A stretch of 64,000 nucleotides of DNA from Acidimicrobiaceae bacterium (GCA_003166025.1 PMWT01000110.1:24431-88430), one strand, 5' to 3'. Positions 44,313 through 54,886 are shown, numbered from the stretch's first letter. Numbers and translations are program-made. The notes: a model not told the origin generated them from the letters alone.

Positions 44313-44455
44313 GCACCTTTCGTAATTAGAAGGATCAGGCAATCGCATTCGCGCTCAACGGGGTCATGCCGGTGCAGTGCGGTGCATGCCGAGGAAATCG
44401 CTACCGCGGGAGCGCCACGCCATGGGCGCCGCTGCTACCGTCCCAACGAAAGCCA
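44313..44455 (+). promoter_or_regulatory. conserved non-coding element, copy A, upstream of the PelF-like gene
   Basis: gcacctttcgtaattag...ttcgcgctcaacggggtcatgccggtgcagtgcggtgcatgccgaggaaatcgc...ccacgcc...taccgtcc aligns to 54601-54735. Confidence 0.55.
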
Positions 44456-44660
44456 TTGCCAACCGACCCGACTTCAGGGGAATATTGCCGACCCATGTTT
44501 TCTCCAACTAGTAGCGAGCGCGGGGTGATTCGCGTCGGGCCGGCCCTGAGGCCGCCCGTGGCGATGACTGCTCGCGCCCAACGTGAGGGTGCCATCAGGG
44601 CAACGACCTTGTTGGAGACCGGCCTGGCCTCTGCTTTCCCGGGCACAGGGAGGTAAGGCG

Positions 44661-46193
44661 GTGGACATCACCCTTATCACGGAGGGCACTTATCCCCACA
44701 ATATGGGCGGCGTCAGCGTCTGGTGCGACCAGCTCCTACGGGAGATGAGCGAGCACACCTTCGAACTGCTCTCCATCAGCGCTACTGGTACCGAGAAGAG
44801 CACCTGGGAGTTGCCGAGCAACGTCGCGAGGGTAGGTACGATCCCCCTCTGGGGGCCGACATCCCGGCGCCGGGCCGGCCCCGAACTGCGAAAGCGGTTC
44901 GCGCCTGTGCTGGAGCTCTTTTTAAGTAGCCTCGCTATCGACAACCACGGCCGCGGTTTCGCTCACTCCTTGCGTCAACTAACCGAGTTCGCCCGTGCCG
45001 GTGAGCTGGGCGCGGCTTTGTCGAGCAAAGATGCGGTGGAACTGCTGGTGGGCATGTCCCCGGCATGCAACGAACGGGCTGACGGGGAGGGCGTCCGGCA
45101 ACTAAGCGTCGGCGACGCCGTCGAGGTGCTCGTCCAGCTGGAGCATTTCCTGCGTCCGCTGGCTAGCCCACCTCCTCGTACCGAGCTATGCCACACGACG
45201 GCCAATGGTCTCGGGACGCTCCCCGCTCTCTCGGCCAAATGGGAGTTGGGGACACCGTTTTTGATGACCGAGCACGGCGTGTACCTACGCGAGCGTTACC
45301 TGTCCTACCTGCCTGGTACTCTCAGCCAGGCCGCTCGCACCATGGTCCTGCGCTTCTTCAAGTTGCTGGTGGAGACCGCCTACGAGAACGCCGACATCGT
45401 CGCCCCTGTTTGCCGGTACAACCGGCTATGGGAAATGGCCAACGGGACGTCTCCGGAGAAGATACGCCCGGTACATAACGGCATTTACCTCAACTCCTTC
45501 CCCGCTGCCGTTACCGATCCGGCGGTGCCGACACTGGTCTTCGTCGGGCGCATCGACCCGTTGAAGGACATTGAGACCCTGTTGAGGGCGTTCGCTGAGG
45601 TCAGGTTAAAGGTCCCCGAGTGCCGCCTACGGATCTTTGGGCCGACCCCAGAGGGTGGCGAGGATTACTACAAAAAGTGCCGCGAGCTGGCTACTGAGCT
45701 GGGTCTCGACGATGGCTCGGCGACCTTCGAGGGGCCGATCCGCCCCACGGTCAAGGCCTACCACGCCGGCCACGTCCTGGTATTGACCAGCATTTCCGAG
45801 GGCCTACCTTACGTTGTGCTCGAAGCGATGGCCTCCGGGAGGCCGATTGTGGCCACTGACGTGGGTGGCGTGGCTGAGGGAGTGGGCAGCGCCGGGCTGT
45901 TGACGCCGCCCAGGGACCCGTCGGCGTTCGCGGCCGCTTGTGCGCGCCTGCTGACCGACGAGAAGCTGAGGAAGTCATTGGCCCGTAAGGCCCGGGACCG
46001 CGCTGTTCAGCTATTTTCCGCCGAGCGGTGCTTCGCCCTGTACCGGGGCCTTTACGACGAGCTCGGGCCGCGCCAGGGTGAGGTCATCTCGCTCCCCGAA
46101 GAGCAAGAGGTGTTCCGTTTGAGGTCTTCGGTACCAGTACGAGAGGGCGGGACAGAACAAGTCCTTGCTGAGGAGCCGGAGGTACTGGCGTGA
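44661..46193 (+). CDS. PelF-like glycosyltransferase (DUF3492 plus GT4)
   Basis: VDITLITEGTYPHNMGGVSVWCDQLLREM; LPALSAKWELGTPFLMTEHGVYLRER; LVFVGRIDPLKDIETLLRAF; SISEGLPYVVLEAMASGRPIVATDVGG; GTG start. Confidence 0.87.
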   Translation: MDITLITEGTYPHNMGGVSVWCDQLLREMSEHTFELLSISATGTEKSTWELPSNVARVGTIPLWGPTSRRRAGPELRKRFAPVLELFLSSLAIDNHGRGFAHSLRQLTEFARAGELGAALSSKDAVELLVGMSPACNERADGEGVRQLSVGDAVEVLVQLEHFLRPLASPPPRTELCHTTANGLGTLPALSAKWELGTPFLMTEHGVYLRERYLSYLPGTLSQAARTMVLRFFKLLVETAYENADIVAPVCRYNRLWEMANGTSPEKIRPVHNGIYLNSFPAAVTDPAVPTLVFVGRIDPLKDIETLLRAFAEVRLKVPECRLRIFGPTPEGGEDYYKKCRELATELGLDDGSATFEGPIRPTVKAYHAGHVLVLTSISEGLPYVVLEAMASGRPIVATDVGGVAEGVGSAGLLTPPRDPSAFAAACARLLTDEKLRKSLARKARDRAVQLFSAERCFALYRGLYDELGPRQGEVISLPEEQEVFRLRSSVPVREGGTEQVLAEEPEVLA

Positions 46194-47635
46194 GCACCGC
46201 CGCTGGGGTCGTCCCCGCAACTGCACTTTCCGAGATGGCCCCGGTGAGCCCCGAGGTGCCGCCGTCCCTGGCTGCCTTCACCGGCGAGGTCCCGCCACTG
46301 TTGCTCAAGGTGGTAACTGCCGCCGTGGACCCCCTTGAGATAGCAGCTTCCTTGGAGACGTGCGGGCTTAGCAACGCGGTGGTCAAGGACCGCTTTGGCC
46401 ACCAGGATGTTTTCGGCCTGGCTCAAGAGCTCTACGGGTCGGCTCGGTTCCGGGGTGCTCCCGCTAAGGACCCGGGCACGAAGCGGCCTGGTGGCATCGC
46501 CGATCTCGGCCGAGGCGTCGTTTTTGCCACACCGACCTTGATGTTCGCCGGGGGGGCCATCGCATTGCGTTCGTGGCTTTCGTGGTGGACAGTGCCACTG
46601 GCGCTCATTTGTGGATGGGCCTTCGGCCAGTTCGTCTCCTATAGCGGCTTCTCTCGCCAGGCGAGCGGCGAAGGCTCCGGCGCCACGGTCGTGTGGGCCC
46701 TGCTGGTGGCTTTGGTGTCATGCACCTGCCTCGGGCTGGCGGGCGACGTCATTATGGGCGGGAGGTACTCCGGGGCTCTGTTCGCCGCTGCCGCCTGCGC
46801 CTTCATGACAGCTGCGGCGGAGCTCGTCGTCCATTCCGAAGAACGCCTTATAGGGGTCATGCTCGTGCCCGGCGCGATCGGCTCGTTGATCTTCATTACC
46901 CATGAGCCGTTCAAGATGCCCACCATCGTTGCCGTCGCCTTGGCAGGCATCAGCGTGGGGGGGACCGTAGTGGCCGCCTTGCGGCGCCTGCCCCGCCGAT
47001 GGTGGCGGTTACCGGTCGTGAAGAGGGCGGACCTCCCGACGGCGTTGCGTTATTTTGCTCACGGCGTGTGCTGTGGGCTTTTCGTGGCCCTTTTTATGGT
47101 GCTGGAGCCGGCGAAGGTCAGGCCCGACAGCTGGCCGGCGGCGGCCGCCTACCCGATGATCCTCTCCCTTGGGGTGATGGAGTGGCAGCTTCGCTCGCTT
47201 CGTGCCGGCGCTCGCGCTGTGCTCCTCGGGTCCTATACAGTAAGTGACTTTGCCGTAGCAGCCCGGCGAAAATTGGCCCGTGCCGCGCTGTGTTACTTGG
47301 TGGCGCTCGTCGTGCTCACCTCGGTGGTACAGGCCCTGGCTTATGCCCGCGGCGTGGCTGTGCCGGTGCCCCTGTTACTGGCCGGCATTTGCCTGGCCAT
47401 CGCTTTCTTCCTCGCTCTCGTGGTTTCGTCTTTTGGGCGCGTCGAGCTGGTGTTATTGGGGTGGACAGCCGGTTTGGCCGCGTTCGGTACCTGGGCGTTG
47501 CTCACCAAAGTCGTCCATACGGGTTGGGTGTTCCCGAGCACAAACACTGCCTTTTGCATAGCCGCTCTGATCTCTGCCGTCATCCTGGCTTTATCCGCTC
47601 GTCGTACCGTCGTCAACCCTTTCTGTCATGCCTAA
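46190..47635 (+). CDS. polytopic membrane protein translationally coupled to the PelF-like GT (candidate exporter)
   Basis: About 12 hydrophobic stretches after a soluble N-terminus (DPLEIAASLETCGLSNAVVKDRFGHQDVFGLAQELY); ATG overlaps the GT stop. Confidence 0.75.
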   Translation: MSTAAGVVPATALSEMAPVSPEVPPSLAAFTGEVPPLLLKVVTAAVDPLEIAASLETCGLSNAVVKDRFGHQDVFGLAQELYGSARFRGAPAKDPGTKRPGGIADLGRGVVFATPTLMFAGGAIALRSWLSWWTVPLALICGWAFGQFVSYSGFSRQASGEGSGATVVWALLVALVSCTCLGLAGDVIMGGRYSGALFAAAACAFMTAAAELVVHSEERLIGVMLVPGAIGSLIFITHEPFKMPTIVAVALAGISVGGTVVAALRRLPRRWWRLPVVKRADLPTALRYFAHGVCCGLFVALFMVLEPAKVRPDSWPAAAAYPMILSLGVMEWQLRSLRAGARAVLLGSYTVSDFAVAARRKLARAALCYLVALVVLTSVVQALAYARGVAVPVPLLLAGICLAIAFFLALVVSSFGRVELVLLGWTAGLAAFGTWALLTKVVHTGWVFPSTNTAFCIAALISAVILALSARRTVVNPFCHA

Positions 47636-47674
47636 TCGCCCACAAGTCACCGCGCCCTGCCGAATGGAGCACTC

Positions 47675-50600
47675 ATGAAAATCCGTACCCCTCGCCGGCG
47701 GTCAGCTCTGGCCATAGCCGTCTGTCTAGCCATGACAGGTGGAGGGTTGGCGACCGCCACCTACGCCACGGCCGGAGCGACGCCGTCCAACACGCTCGAC
47801 CTGCGGATCCTGCTCATCGGAGATGGCCCCACCGACGTCACCACCGCAGCGTGGGGGTCGGCGCTGGCCAACGAAGGTGTCCCCTATACGGAGGTAGATG
47901 CGACCGGCACCTCGCCCTCGGAAACCATCGCGTTGCCGGCCTTGTCCAGCGGCACTACCGGGTACTTCAACGGCGTCGTCATTGCTGACTCGCCCACCGC
48001 TTTCGCCGCCGGTCAGCTGGCGGCGTTGGACACCTACGAGTCCACGTTCGGGGTCCGCCAGGTCGATGGCTACATGTACCCGGATCCGGCGCTTGGTGCC
48101 ACCGACGCTACCGGAGGCGCGCTGGACAATACGGTGGGCACGCTGACGGTGGCGGGGCTCACGGCATTCCCTGAATTGGCCGGACCGGTACCGTTCGCGG
48201 CGGGGACGTGGGGGTACGGGGCCACCACTGATGTCGGCGCACCGTTCACGCCGATCCTCGACAGCACTGCCGGTAACGCCCTCGTGGGCGTGTACCAGCA
48301 TCCCTCGGGCGACGCTCAGGCCGGAGTAGCCGAGATGTCGCTGTTCTTCGACTACAACAGCAACATGTTGCAGTGGCTACTGCTTGCTCCGGGGCTGATC
48401 AATTGGGTGACTCAAGGCGCCCACCTGGGACTGTACCGGAGCTACTTCGGCCAGGACATCGACGACGTGTTCATCGCCGATAACGAGTGGAGCAGCACGT
48501 ACCAGTGTACCCCGGGTGCCCAAGACCCACCCGACTACACCTGCCCCGCCGGGGTGGCCAACAACCCGGCGGACACTCCCCCGGACGTGCAGATGAGCGC
48601 GGCAGACGTGGCCTACGTGGTTGCCTGGGAGCAAAAGACGGGGATCACGTTGAACATGCTGTTCAATGCCGTGGGGGCCTGCACGGCGCCAGCGACCAAC
48701 GAGGAGTCGACAGCCAATTGCACGGGGTCCGTGGTCGACCGCGGTGGTACCTTTACAGACCCGGGCCAGGTGATAGACAACACCACTCCCAACGACGCCG
48801 CCTTCGTGGACGCTTTGCTGGGCCAGCAAGCCAACTTCGACTGGGAGACCCATACGTGGTCGCACCAGTTCCTGGGCTGCAACCTCTGGGCGCCCCAACC
48901 GTTCACCAGTGCCGTCGCCAACGTCGGCGGCGGGGCCCTTGCCGCGGGTACCTATAGCTACGAGATCACCGCCGCCACGGCCTACGGAGAGTCGGAACCG
49001 TCGGCACCGCTCAGCGCCACCGTTGGTGCCGATGGCTCGGTCACGCTGAACTGGCCGGAGGCGATCAACGGAGTGGGCCAGGACGGTACCACTGCAGGTC
49101 CTACGCTGGCTCAGCTCGAGGCCACTTTTTCTGGGGGCGACGGGTTTTGGGGGTACAACATTTATCGCGCCGGCCCAGCTTCCACCACCTATGGGCTGAT
49201 CGCCCAAGTTCCCGAGAACACCTCGGCCACGTTCGCAACGACGTACTCCTATACCGATAACGGGTCGACCACGCCGAGCGGCAGTCCGGGCTCGTCGGGC
49301 ACCTTCCCCACTGCCACCGACCCCGGCATCGACTGCTCGAACACCGCCGGCAGTTGGGACCCGGCCACCAGCGCCAACCCTGACTCCTCGATCGAACAGG
49401 AGATCGGGTTGGACCAGGCGTTCGCCGCCGCCAACGGGCTCACCAACTACAACCCAGGCATAATCGTGACCGGCGAGCATTCCGGGCTGGAAAGCCCCAA
49501 CATGGCCACCGCCTTCCAGGGCACCGGGATCACCGTGTTCGGTTCCGACGGCAGCCGCCAGCCTCAGTCCTATACCATCGCCGGGGCCCTGTCGTCTCCG
49601 CGGTACCCCTCCAACATCTATTACAACGCCAGCAATTGGCCCGACGAACTGAGCGAGTACAACACCCTGTACGTCGCCGCCGGCGACTCCATCGGCAACG
49701 GGCAGACGGGTCGCTGCGAGGGCACCGGCACGACAACATGCCGGACCACCCCGGGCACCGAGGCGGACGTGCTCGCTTCTGAGTCCTCCATCATGTTGAG
49801 CCATGTGCTGGCGAACAACCCCCGGGTCAACTACGCCCACCAGACCAACCTCATTGGTCCAGCGACAGCCCCGGGCGGTGCCGACTACGGGTACACGATC
49901 CTGGGCCTCATCGGCAACATGCAGGACCAGTACGACAGCTACTACAACGCCGCCAACAGCCCGTTGGTGCACATCAACGACGCCATCGAAGCGCAGACGC
50001 TGGCCGACCAGGCGGCTTGGGCCACAACTGAGGCCGGTACCGGGATAACCGCCAGCGATACAGACGGCACCGTGACGGTGAGCAACAGTGGCAGCGCGGT
50101 TGAGGTCCCCATCACCGTGCCTGCGGGGACCACCGTAAATGGGGCTCCGTTCGGCACGCCGTACGGCGGGCAGCTGTCGGCTTGGGTCGAACTCGGCACC
50201 GGTGCCACTGAGGTGCTCGGCGAGAACGTTGCACCCCAGATCACCAGTGCTGCGGCAGCTGCGTCCAATGTGGGCGCCGCGTTCAGCTTCATCGTCGCCA
50301 CCACGGGGGCGCCCACCGCGGCACTGACTGAGACTGGGGCCCTTCCCGGCGGGGTCACGTTCACCGACAACGGGAACGGGACGGCGACCATCGCCGGTAC
50401 CCCGACCACCTCTAGCGGCGGCACTTATCCCTTGGTGATAACTGCTACCAACGCCGCGGGCACAACGACCCAAGACTTCACGCTCACGAACGACGAAGCG
50501 CCCACCATTACCAGCGTCGCCGCGGCCACCTTCACCACCACTCTGCCGGGGACCTACACGGTCACCACCACCGGCTTCCCGGCACCTGCGATCACCGAGG

Positions 50601-52936
50601 TCGGGGCTCTTCCGGAGGGAATGACCTTCACCGACAACGGCAACGGCACGGCCACGCTCACCGGCGTCCCCGCCGCCACCGCAGCCGGTCAGTACGCGAT
50701 CTCGGTTACCGCTACCAACGCGGCCGACGACAGCTTGTCCACGTTGAGCCTCGCCGTTACGGTGGACCCCGCCACGGCACCTACCATCAGCACGGCTACC
50801 GGGAATGCCACCGCCGACTTCACGCTCGGCCAAATGGGTTCGTTCGCCATCAGCACTGCCGGGTTCCCGACGCCTGCGATCACGGCGACGGCAGTTACGC
50901 TGCCGGCCGGTTTGTCGTTCACCGTCAACGCTGGCGGCACAGCCCTGCTGTACGGCACCCCCACGGCCACGGGCACAGTGACCTTCGATGTCACTGCCGC
51001 CAACGGGATCAGCCCTGACGCCACGCTCCCCGTCACCGTGGTGGTGGGCTCCGCACCGGCTATCACCAGTGCGTCCACGGCCACCGCGACCACCGGCAAC
51101 CCGTTCAGCTTCACCGTCACTACCGCCGGGTACCCGGCCCCGTCGATCGGGGGAAGCGGGCTACCGGCTGGTATTACCCTCACCGACAACGGCAACGGCA
51201 CGGCGACCATCGCCGGGACGGCCGCCACGTCTGAGGTCGGTACGTACACCGTCGACCTCTCCGCGGTCAACGGCACCGGTCCGACGTCCCAGGTCCTGAC
51301 CCTCACCGTTGTGAGCGGGGCCCCGGCGATAACCAGTTCAGCGGATCCCACGTTCGCGGCCAAGACGGCCAGTACGTTTACCGTGACGGCCAGCGGGGCT
51401 CCCGCCCCTGCATTATCGGAGACCGGCGCACTCCCTTCAGGCGTGACCTTCACCGATAACGGCAATGGTACGGCCACCCTCGCGGGCACGCCGGCTGAGG
51501 GTACCCAGGGGACCTACGCCCTCGTCATCACGGCGACGAACACGTCAGGGACGGCGACGGAGGACCTTTCTCTCCTCGTCAACAGTGGGCTCGCCATCAC
51601 CAGTACCAGCTCGGCCACGGCTACAGGTGGCAAGGCGTTCAGCTTCACCGTAACGGCCACAGGTACGCCTACTCCCACTCTCAGCCACACCGGGACGCTC
51701 CCGTCCGGGGTCACCTTCACTGCGGGCACCAACGGCACGGCCACCCTGGCCGGTACGCCCTCAGCCAGTGCCAGCGGGGTGTACGCGATCACGTTCACGG
51801 CCAAAAATTCAACTGGTACCGCCAGCCAGGCGTTCACCTTGACCGTGGACCAGCTGCCGACGTACTCCAACGCGGCGACCGTGACCGAGACGGCCGGGAC
51901 GGCGTTTGCCTTCACCGTCAGCACCAAGGGCTACCCGGTCCCAGCGTTGAGTGCCGGGACGCTGCCCTCCGGCGTCAGCTTTGTCGACAACGGCAATGGC
52001 ACCGGCACCCTGGCCGGTACCACGTCCGTCGCCGCCGGCACTTACTCGGTGACGATTACTGCTGCCAACGCCGGCGGCAGTGCCAACCAGGTGATAGCGC
52101 TCACGGTCAAGACAGACAGTACGAAGGTCCCCGTACCGGCTTTCACCAGCGCGGCCACAGCCACCGCCAAAGCCGGAGCGGCGTTCACGTTCACGGTCAC
52201 CACGACCGGGAGCCCGACCACCACTTACACCACGAGCGTGACCCACACCGGCACGCTTCCCTCCGGGCTCAGCTTCACCAACCTGGGTAATGGGACGGCT
52301 ACCATCTCCGGGACGCCGACAGCGGCCAGCGGGGGCACGTACGCCCTCACCCTCACAGCCAAGAACTCCGCCGGGACGACCACTCAGTCCTTCGTGCTGA
52401 CAGTCCAGGCCGGCCCGACCATAACCTCGGCGGCGACAGCCACGGCCACGGACGGGTCTGCCTTCAATTTCACCGTCAAGACGAGCGGGTCGCCTGCGCC
52501 GGCGATGAGCGAGACCGGTGCATTGCCGTCGGGTGTCACTTTTACCGACAACGGCAACGGGACGGCGACGTTGGCCGGGACCCCGGGACTTAGCCAGGGT
52601 GGCGTGTACAAGGTGACCTTTACAGCGACAAACACATACGGTTCTGTCACCCAGTCGTTCACCCTTACCGTCGACCAGGCCCCCGCCATCACCAGCGCTT
52701 CGTCGGCGTCGGCCACTCACGGCAAGACCTTCAGCTTCACGTTCACCGGCACCGGCTACCCGTTGCCGACCGTGACCCACACCGGCACCGCTAAGGGCCT
52801 GACCTACACCAGGGGCACCAACGGCACGGCCACGCTGTCGGGGACGCCGACCACGGCCGGTACGTACAAATTGACCATTACCGCCACAAACTCCGTCGGT
52901 ACCGCCACTCAAACCTTTACCTTGACGGTGTCTTAG
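47675..52936 (+). CDS. giant secreted Agd3-like (CE18-type) polysaccharide deacetylase with C-terminal Ig-like (PIG) repeats, copy 1
   Basis: Signal peptide; GQDIDDVFIADNEW; NFDWETHTWSHQFLGC (HxxxH); GEHSGLESP; fibronectin-like insert; ten ~85-95 aa repeats of the form ITSA..A..G..FSFTV.T.G.P.P....G.LP.GVTFTDNGNGTATIAGTP. Confidence 0.72.
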   Translation: MKIRTPRRRSALAIAVCLAMTGGGLATATYATAGATPSNTLDLRILLIGDGPTDVTTAAWGSALANEGVPYTEVDATGTSPSETIALPALSSGTTGYFNGVVIADSPTAFAAGQLAALDTYESTFGVRQVDGYMYPDPALGATDATGGALDNTVGTLTVAGLTAFPELAGPVPFAAGTWGYGATTDVGAPFTPILDSTAGNALVGVYQHPSGDAQAGVAEMSLFFDYNSNMLQWLLLAPGLINWVTQGAHLGLYRSYFGQDIDDVFIADNEWSSTYQCTPGAQDPPDYTCPAGVANNPADTPPDVQMSAADVAYVVAWEQKTGITLNMLFNAVGACTAPATNEESTANCTGSVVDRGGTFTDPGQVIDNTTPNDAAFVDALLGQQANFDWETHTWSHQFLGCNLWAPQPFTSAVANVGGGALAAGTYSYEITAATAYGESEPSAPLSATVGADGSVTLNWPEAINGVGQDGTTAGPTLAQLEATFSGGDGFWGYNIYRAGPASTTYGLIAQVPENTSATFATTYSYTDNGSTTPSGSPGSSGTFPTATDPGIDCSNTAGSWDPATSANPDSSIEQEIGLDQAFAAANGLTNYNPGIIVTGEHSGLESPNMATAFQGTGITVFGSDGSRQPQSYTIAGALSSPRYPSNIYYNASNWPDELSEYNTLYVAAGDSIGNGQTGRCEGTGTTTCRTTPGTEADVLASESSIMLSHVLANNPRVNYAHQTNLIGPATAPGGADYGYTILGLIGNMQDQYDSYYNAANSPLVHINDAIEAQTLADQAAWATTEAGTGITASDTDGTVTVSNSGSAVEVPITVPAGTTVNGAPFGTPYGGQLSAWVELGTGATEVLGENVAPQITSAAAAASNVGAAFSFIVATTGAPTAALTETGALPGGVTFTDNGNGTATIAGTPTTSSGGTYPLVITATNAAGTTTQDFTLTNDEAPTITSVAAATFTTTLPGTYTVTTTGFPAPAITEVGALPEGMTFTDNGNGTATLTGVPAATAAGQYAISVTATNAADDSLSTLSLAVTVDPATAPTISTATGNATADFTLGQMGSFAISTAGFPTPAITATAVTLPAGLSFTVNAGGTALLYGTPTATGTVTFDVTAANGISPDATLPVTVVVGSAPAITSASTATATTGNPFSFTVTTAGYPAPSIGGSGLPAGITLTDNGNGTATIAGTAATSEVGTYTVDLSAVNGTGPTSQVLTLTVVSGAPAITSSADPTFAAKTASTFTVTASGAPAPALSETGALPSGVTFTDNGNGTATLAGTPAEGTQGTYALVITATNTSGTATEDLSLLVNSGLAITSTSSATATGGKAFSFTVTATGTPTPTLSHTGTLPSGVTFTAGTNGTATLAGTPSASASGVYAITFTAKNSTGTASQAFTLTVDQLPTYSNAATVTETAGTAFAFTVSTKGYPVPALSAGTLPSGVSFVDNGNGTGTLAGTTSVAAGTYSVTITAANAGGSANQVIALTVKTDSTKVPVPAFTSAATATAKAGAAFTFTVTTTGSPTTTYTTSVTHTGTLPSGLSFTNLGNGTATISGTPTAASGGTYALTLTAKNSAGTTTQSFVLTVQAGPTITSAATATATDGSAFNFTVKTSGSPAPAMSETGALPSGVTFTDNGNGTATLAGTPGLSQGGVYKVTFTATNTYGSVTQSFTLTVDQAPAITSASSASATHGKTFSFTFTGTGYPLPTVTHTGTAKGLTYTRGTNGTATLSGTPTTAGTYKLTITATNSVGTATQTFTLTVS
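50226..52933 (+). repeat. array of ten PIG-type Ig-like repeats within the copy 1 protein
   Basis: Counted starts: PQITSAAA, PTITSVAA, PTISTATG, PAITSAST, PAITSSAD, LAITSTSS, PTYSNAAT, PAFTSAAT, PTITSAAT, PAITSASS. Confidence 0.85.
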
Positions 52937-53200
52937 CCGCCGAGGCGATCTCCGGGCTGCCAGGCAGGTGTGCCATGCCTGCTGGCAGCCCGGCCTAGGT
53001 CAGGAGCAGACGAACTCCACTCCTCGACCATATCGAGTGCCATTTCGACGCACTGTGTGCAATTAGAAGTTCTCCCGTGTCGCACTAGGTGCGTGTTTTT
53101 CTCGTTCGGAGATCTAGCGGCAGCGAGCGGTAGCCTTTGTGTGCGGGCGGCCGCTCACAGTGGTTTAGCTGTTTACCCCAGAGGAAAGAGGCCACACCAA

Positions 53201-54382
53201 ATGGTAAACGTGCCCATAGCAGCAACGAGGCGGCCCCGTCGCCCGCTCCTGGTATGTGCGGTGTCGGTTTTCGCCATAGCGGGCGCTCTAACCTTCGCCG
53301 GGAGGACCAGCTCAAGTTCAAACGCCAAGCCCGTTGCCGCCACCTGGTGGGATCCGGGCCCGCTCACCTCGTGGGCGTACGTCATCGGTGAGAACTCGCC
53401 TATTGCCGTACCGACCAATGTCGGCAACGTCCAAGTTTACGATATCGATGCCGGCATCCAAGGTGGCCTCGGCGCCAACGGCGTGCCGCTCTCAGACCCG
53501 GGCATTGTCTCTTCGGTGGAGGCCGTCCACGCCAGCGGCGCCCACGCCATCTGTTACGTGGATGCGGGTACGGCAGAAAACTGGCGCTCCGACTATGGCG
53601 AGTTCGACCGGTCCGAGCTGGGCGGCGCTGATCCCGGTTGGCCCGGGGAGGAGTTCATAAACGTGGCCGACTGGTCAACGCCGGTCCCTGCCCCGTACGA
53701 AACGTTGAAAACGATCATGGCCAACCGGTTCGAGCTGTGTAAGCAAGAGGGCTTTGACGCCGTTGAGGCCGACAACGTCGACGCCTACACTGACGGTAAC
53801 ATCGGCGACTTCACCCTCACCATGGCCGAGGAAGAGGCCTATATCGATGACCTCATCACCGTGGCGCACGGCGATGGCTTGGCCTACTTCTTGAAAAATG
53901 AGGTCAACGGCGACAGCCTGCTCGACACGGAGGCCCCGCTCGTCGAAGGCGAGATCAACGAGTCCTGCTGGCAGTATGACGAGTGTTCCGCCCTTTCGAT
54001 CTTTGTGAAGGAAGGTAAGCCAATTCTCAACGTGGAGTACGAGAACTTCGCCGAGCCCAAATTATGCCCCGAAGCGCTCGCCTTCCCGATGGCGACGGTC
54101 CACGCCGGCCTCGAGCTGGACGGCACCATTGCCTATGGTTGCTGGCAGTACGGTGCCACCTCGACCCCCACGACGTCTTCGTCGACCACCACAACGTCTT
54201 CGTCTTCTACGACGACCACTGCCCCGACCACCACAACGTCTTCGTCTAGCACGACGACCACTGCCCCGACCACGACAACGTCTTCGTCTACTACGACGAC
54301 CACTGTCTCGAGCACCAGCACCACTCGCTCGCCCACGACGACAACTGGGGGCCCCCATCGGGGCCGCGGTGGTAGGCACTAG
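53201..54382 (+). CDS. secreted GH114-like endo-alpha-1,4-polygalactosaminidase, copy 1, Ser/Thr-rich tail
   Basis: TWWDPGPLTSWAYVIGENSPIAVPTNVGNVQVYDID; HAICYVDAGTAENWRSDY; GFDAVEADNVDAY; NESCWQYDECSAL; RBS gaggaaagag before ATG 53201. Confidence 0.85.
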   Translation: MVNVPIAATRRPRRPLLVCAVSVFAIAGALTFAGRTSSSSNAKPVAATWWDPGPLTSWAYVIGENSPIAVPTNVGNVQVYDIDAGIQGGLGANGVPLSDPGIVSSVEAVHASGAHAICYVDAGTAENWRSDYGEFDRSELGGADPGWPGEEFINVADWSTPVPAPYETLKTIMANRFELCKQEGFDAVEADNVDAYTDGNIGDFTLTMAEEEAYIDDLITVAHGDGLAYFLKNEVNGDSLLDTEAPLVEGEINESCWQYDECSALSIFVKEGKPILNVEYENFAEPKLCPEALAFPMATVHAGLELDGTIAYGCWQYGATSTPTTSSSTTTTSSSSTTTTAPTTTTSSSSTTTTAPTTTTSSSTTTTTVSSTSTTRSPTTTTGGPHRGRGGRH

Positions 54383-54600
54383 GGCGCGGAGGGTCGCTGC
54401 CACCCTCTGAGTGGCGCACTCGGGAGCGGGACCGGCTCACCCCATGGCCGGCGAACTTTCCAGGCAAGTACCTACTGGCGCGTCCGCGTTTTACGAGAAA
54501 AAGCGGAAACCAAACGGTGCCGTGTGTGGCCAGGTTGGCCGCAGCGCTGAATATTTGCCACGGATGAAGGCTTAGCCAAGCCAAATACGCCCACTTCGAG

Positions 54601-54735
54601 CCGCCTTTCGTTAATCGCGTGCCTGACAGGCGTGTTCGCGCTCAGCGGAGTCACGCCGGTACGGCCCGGTGCCCCCTGCGGAAATCGCCGTCTTGTGTGG
54701 TCCACGCCGTTAAAGGCACTGGTACGGTCCGAGAT
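54601..54735 (+). promoter_or_regulatory. conserved non-coding element, copy B, upstream of the second Agd3-like gene
   Basis: ccgcctttcgttaatcgc...ttcgcgctcagcggagtcacgccggtacggcccggtgccccctgcggaaatcgc...ccacgcc...tacggtcc. Confidence 0.55.
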
Positions 54736-54886
54736 GAGGTGTTGCGAAGCCCCCGGTACTCCTAGGGCCGGGGGTGAAGCACTCCTAATAACCGAAGACA
54801 TGTACCTCGGCGTCAGCGGTACGCGGAAGACCATTTTGGGACTTACCGGGCAGCGCCGTCATCTCGCCTTTCCGAATGGAGCACGA

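Noticed and set aside
44313-44455. assignment as a c-di-GMP-I (GEMM) or ydaO riboswitch
   Set aside because: The recalled consensus cores were not found; kept only as an unclassified conserved element.
48377-50833. 818 aa ORF on the minus strand
   Set aside because: Antisense shadow of the Agd3-like copy 1 gene; composition is typical of high-GC mirror ORFs and no domain is recognisable.
51809-52912. 367 aa minus-strand ORF
   Set aside because: Antisense to the PIG repeat array; the repetitive translation simply mirrors the repeats.
50226-52933. CRISPR-like regular repetition
   Set aside because: Repeats are ~260-290 bp protein-coding PIG units, not short identical repeats with unique spacers.
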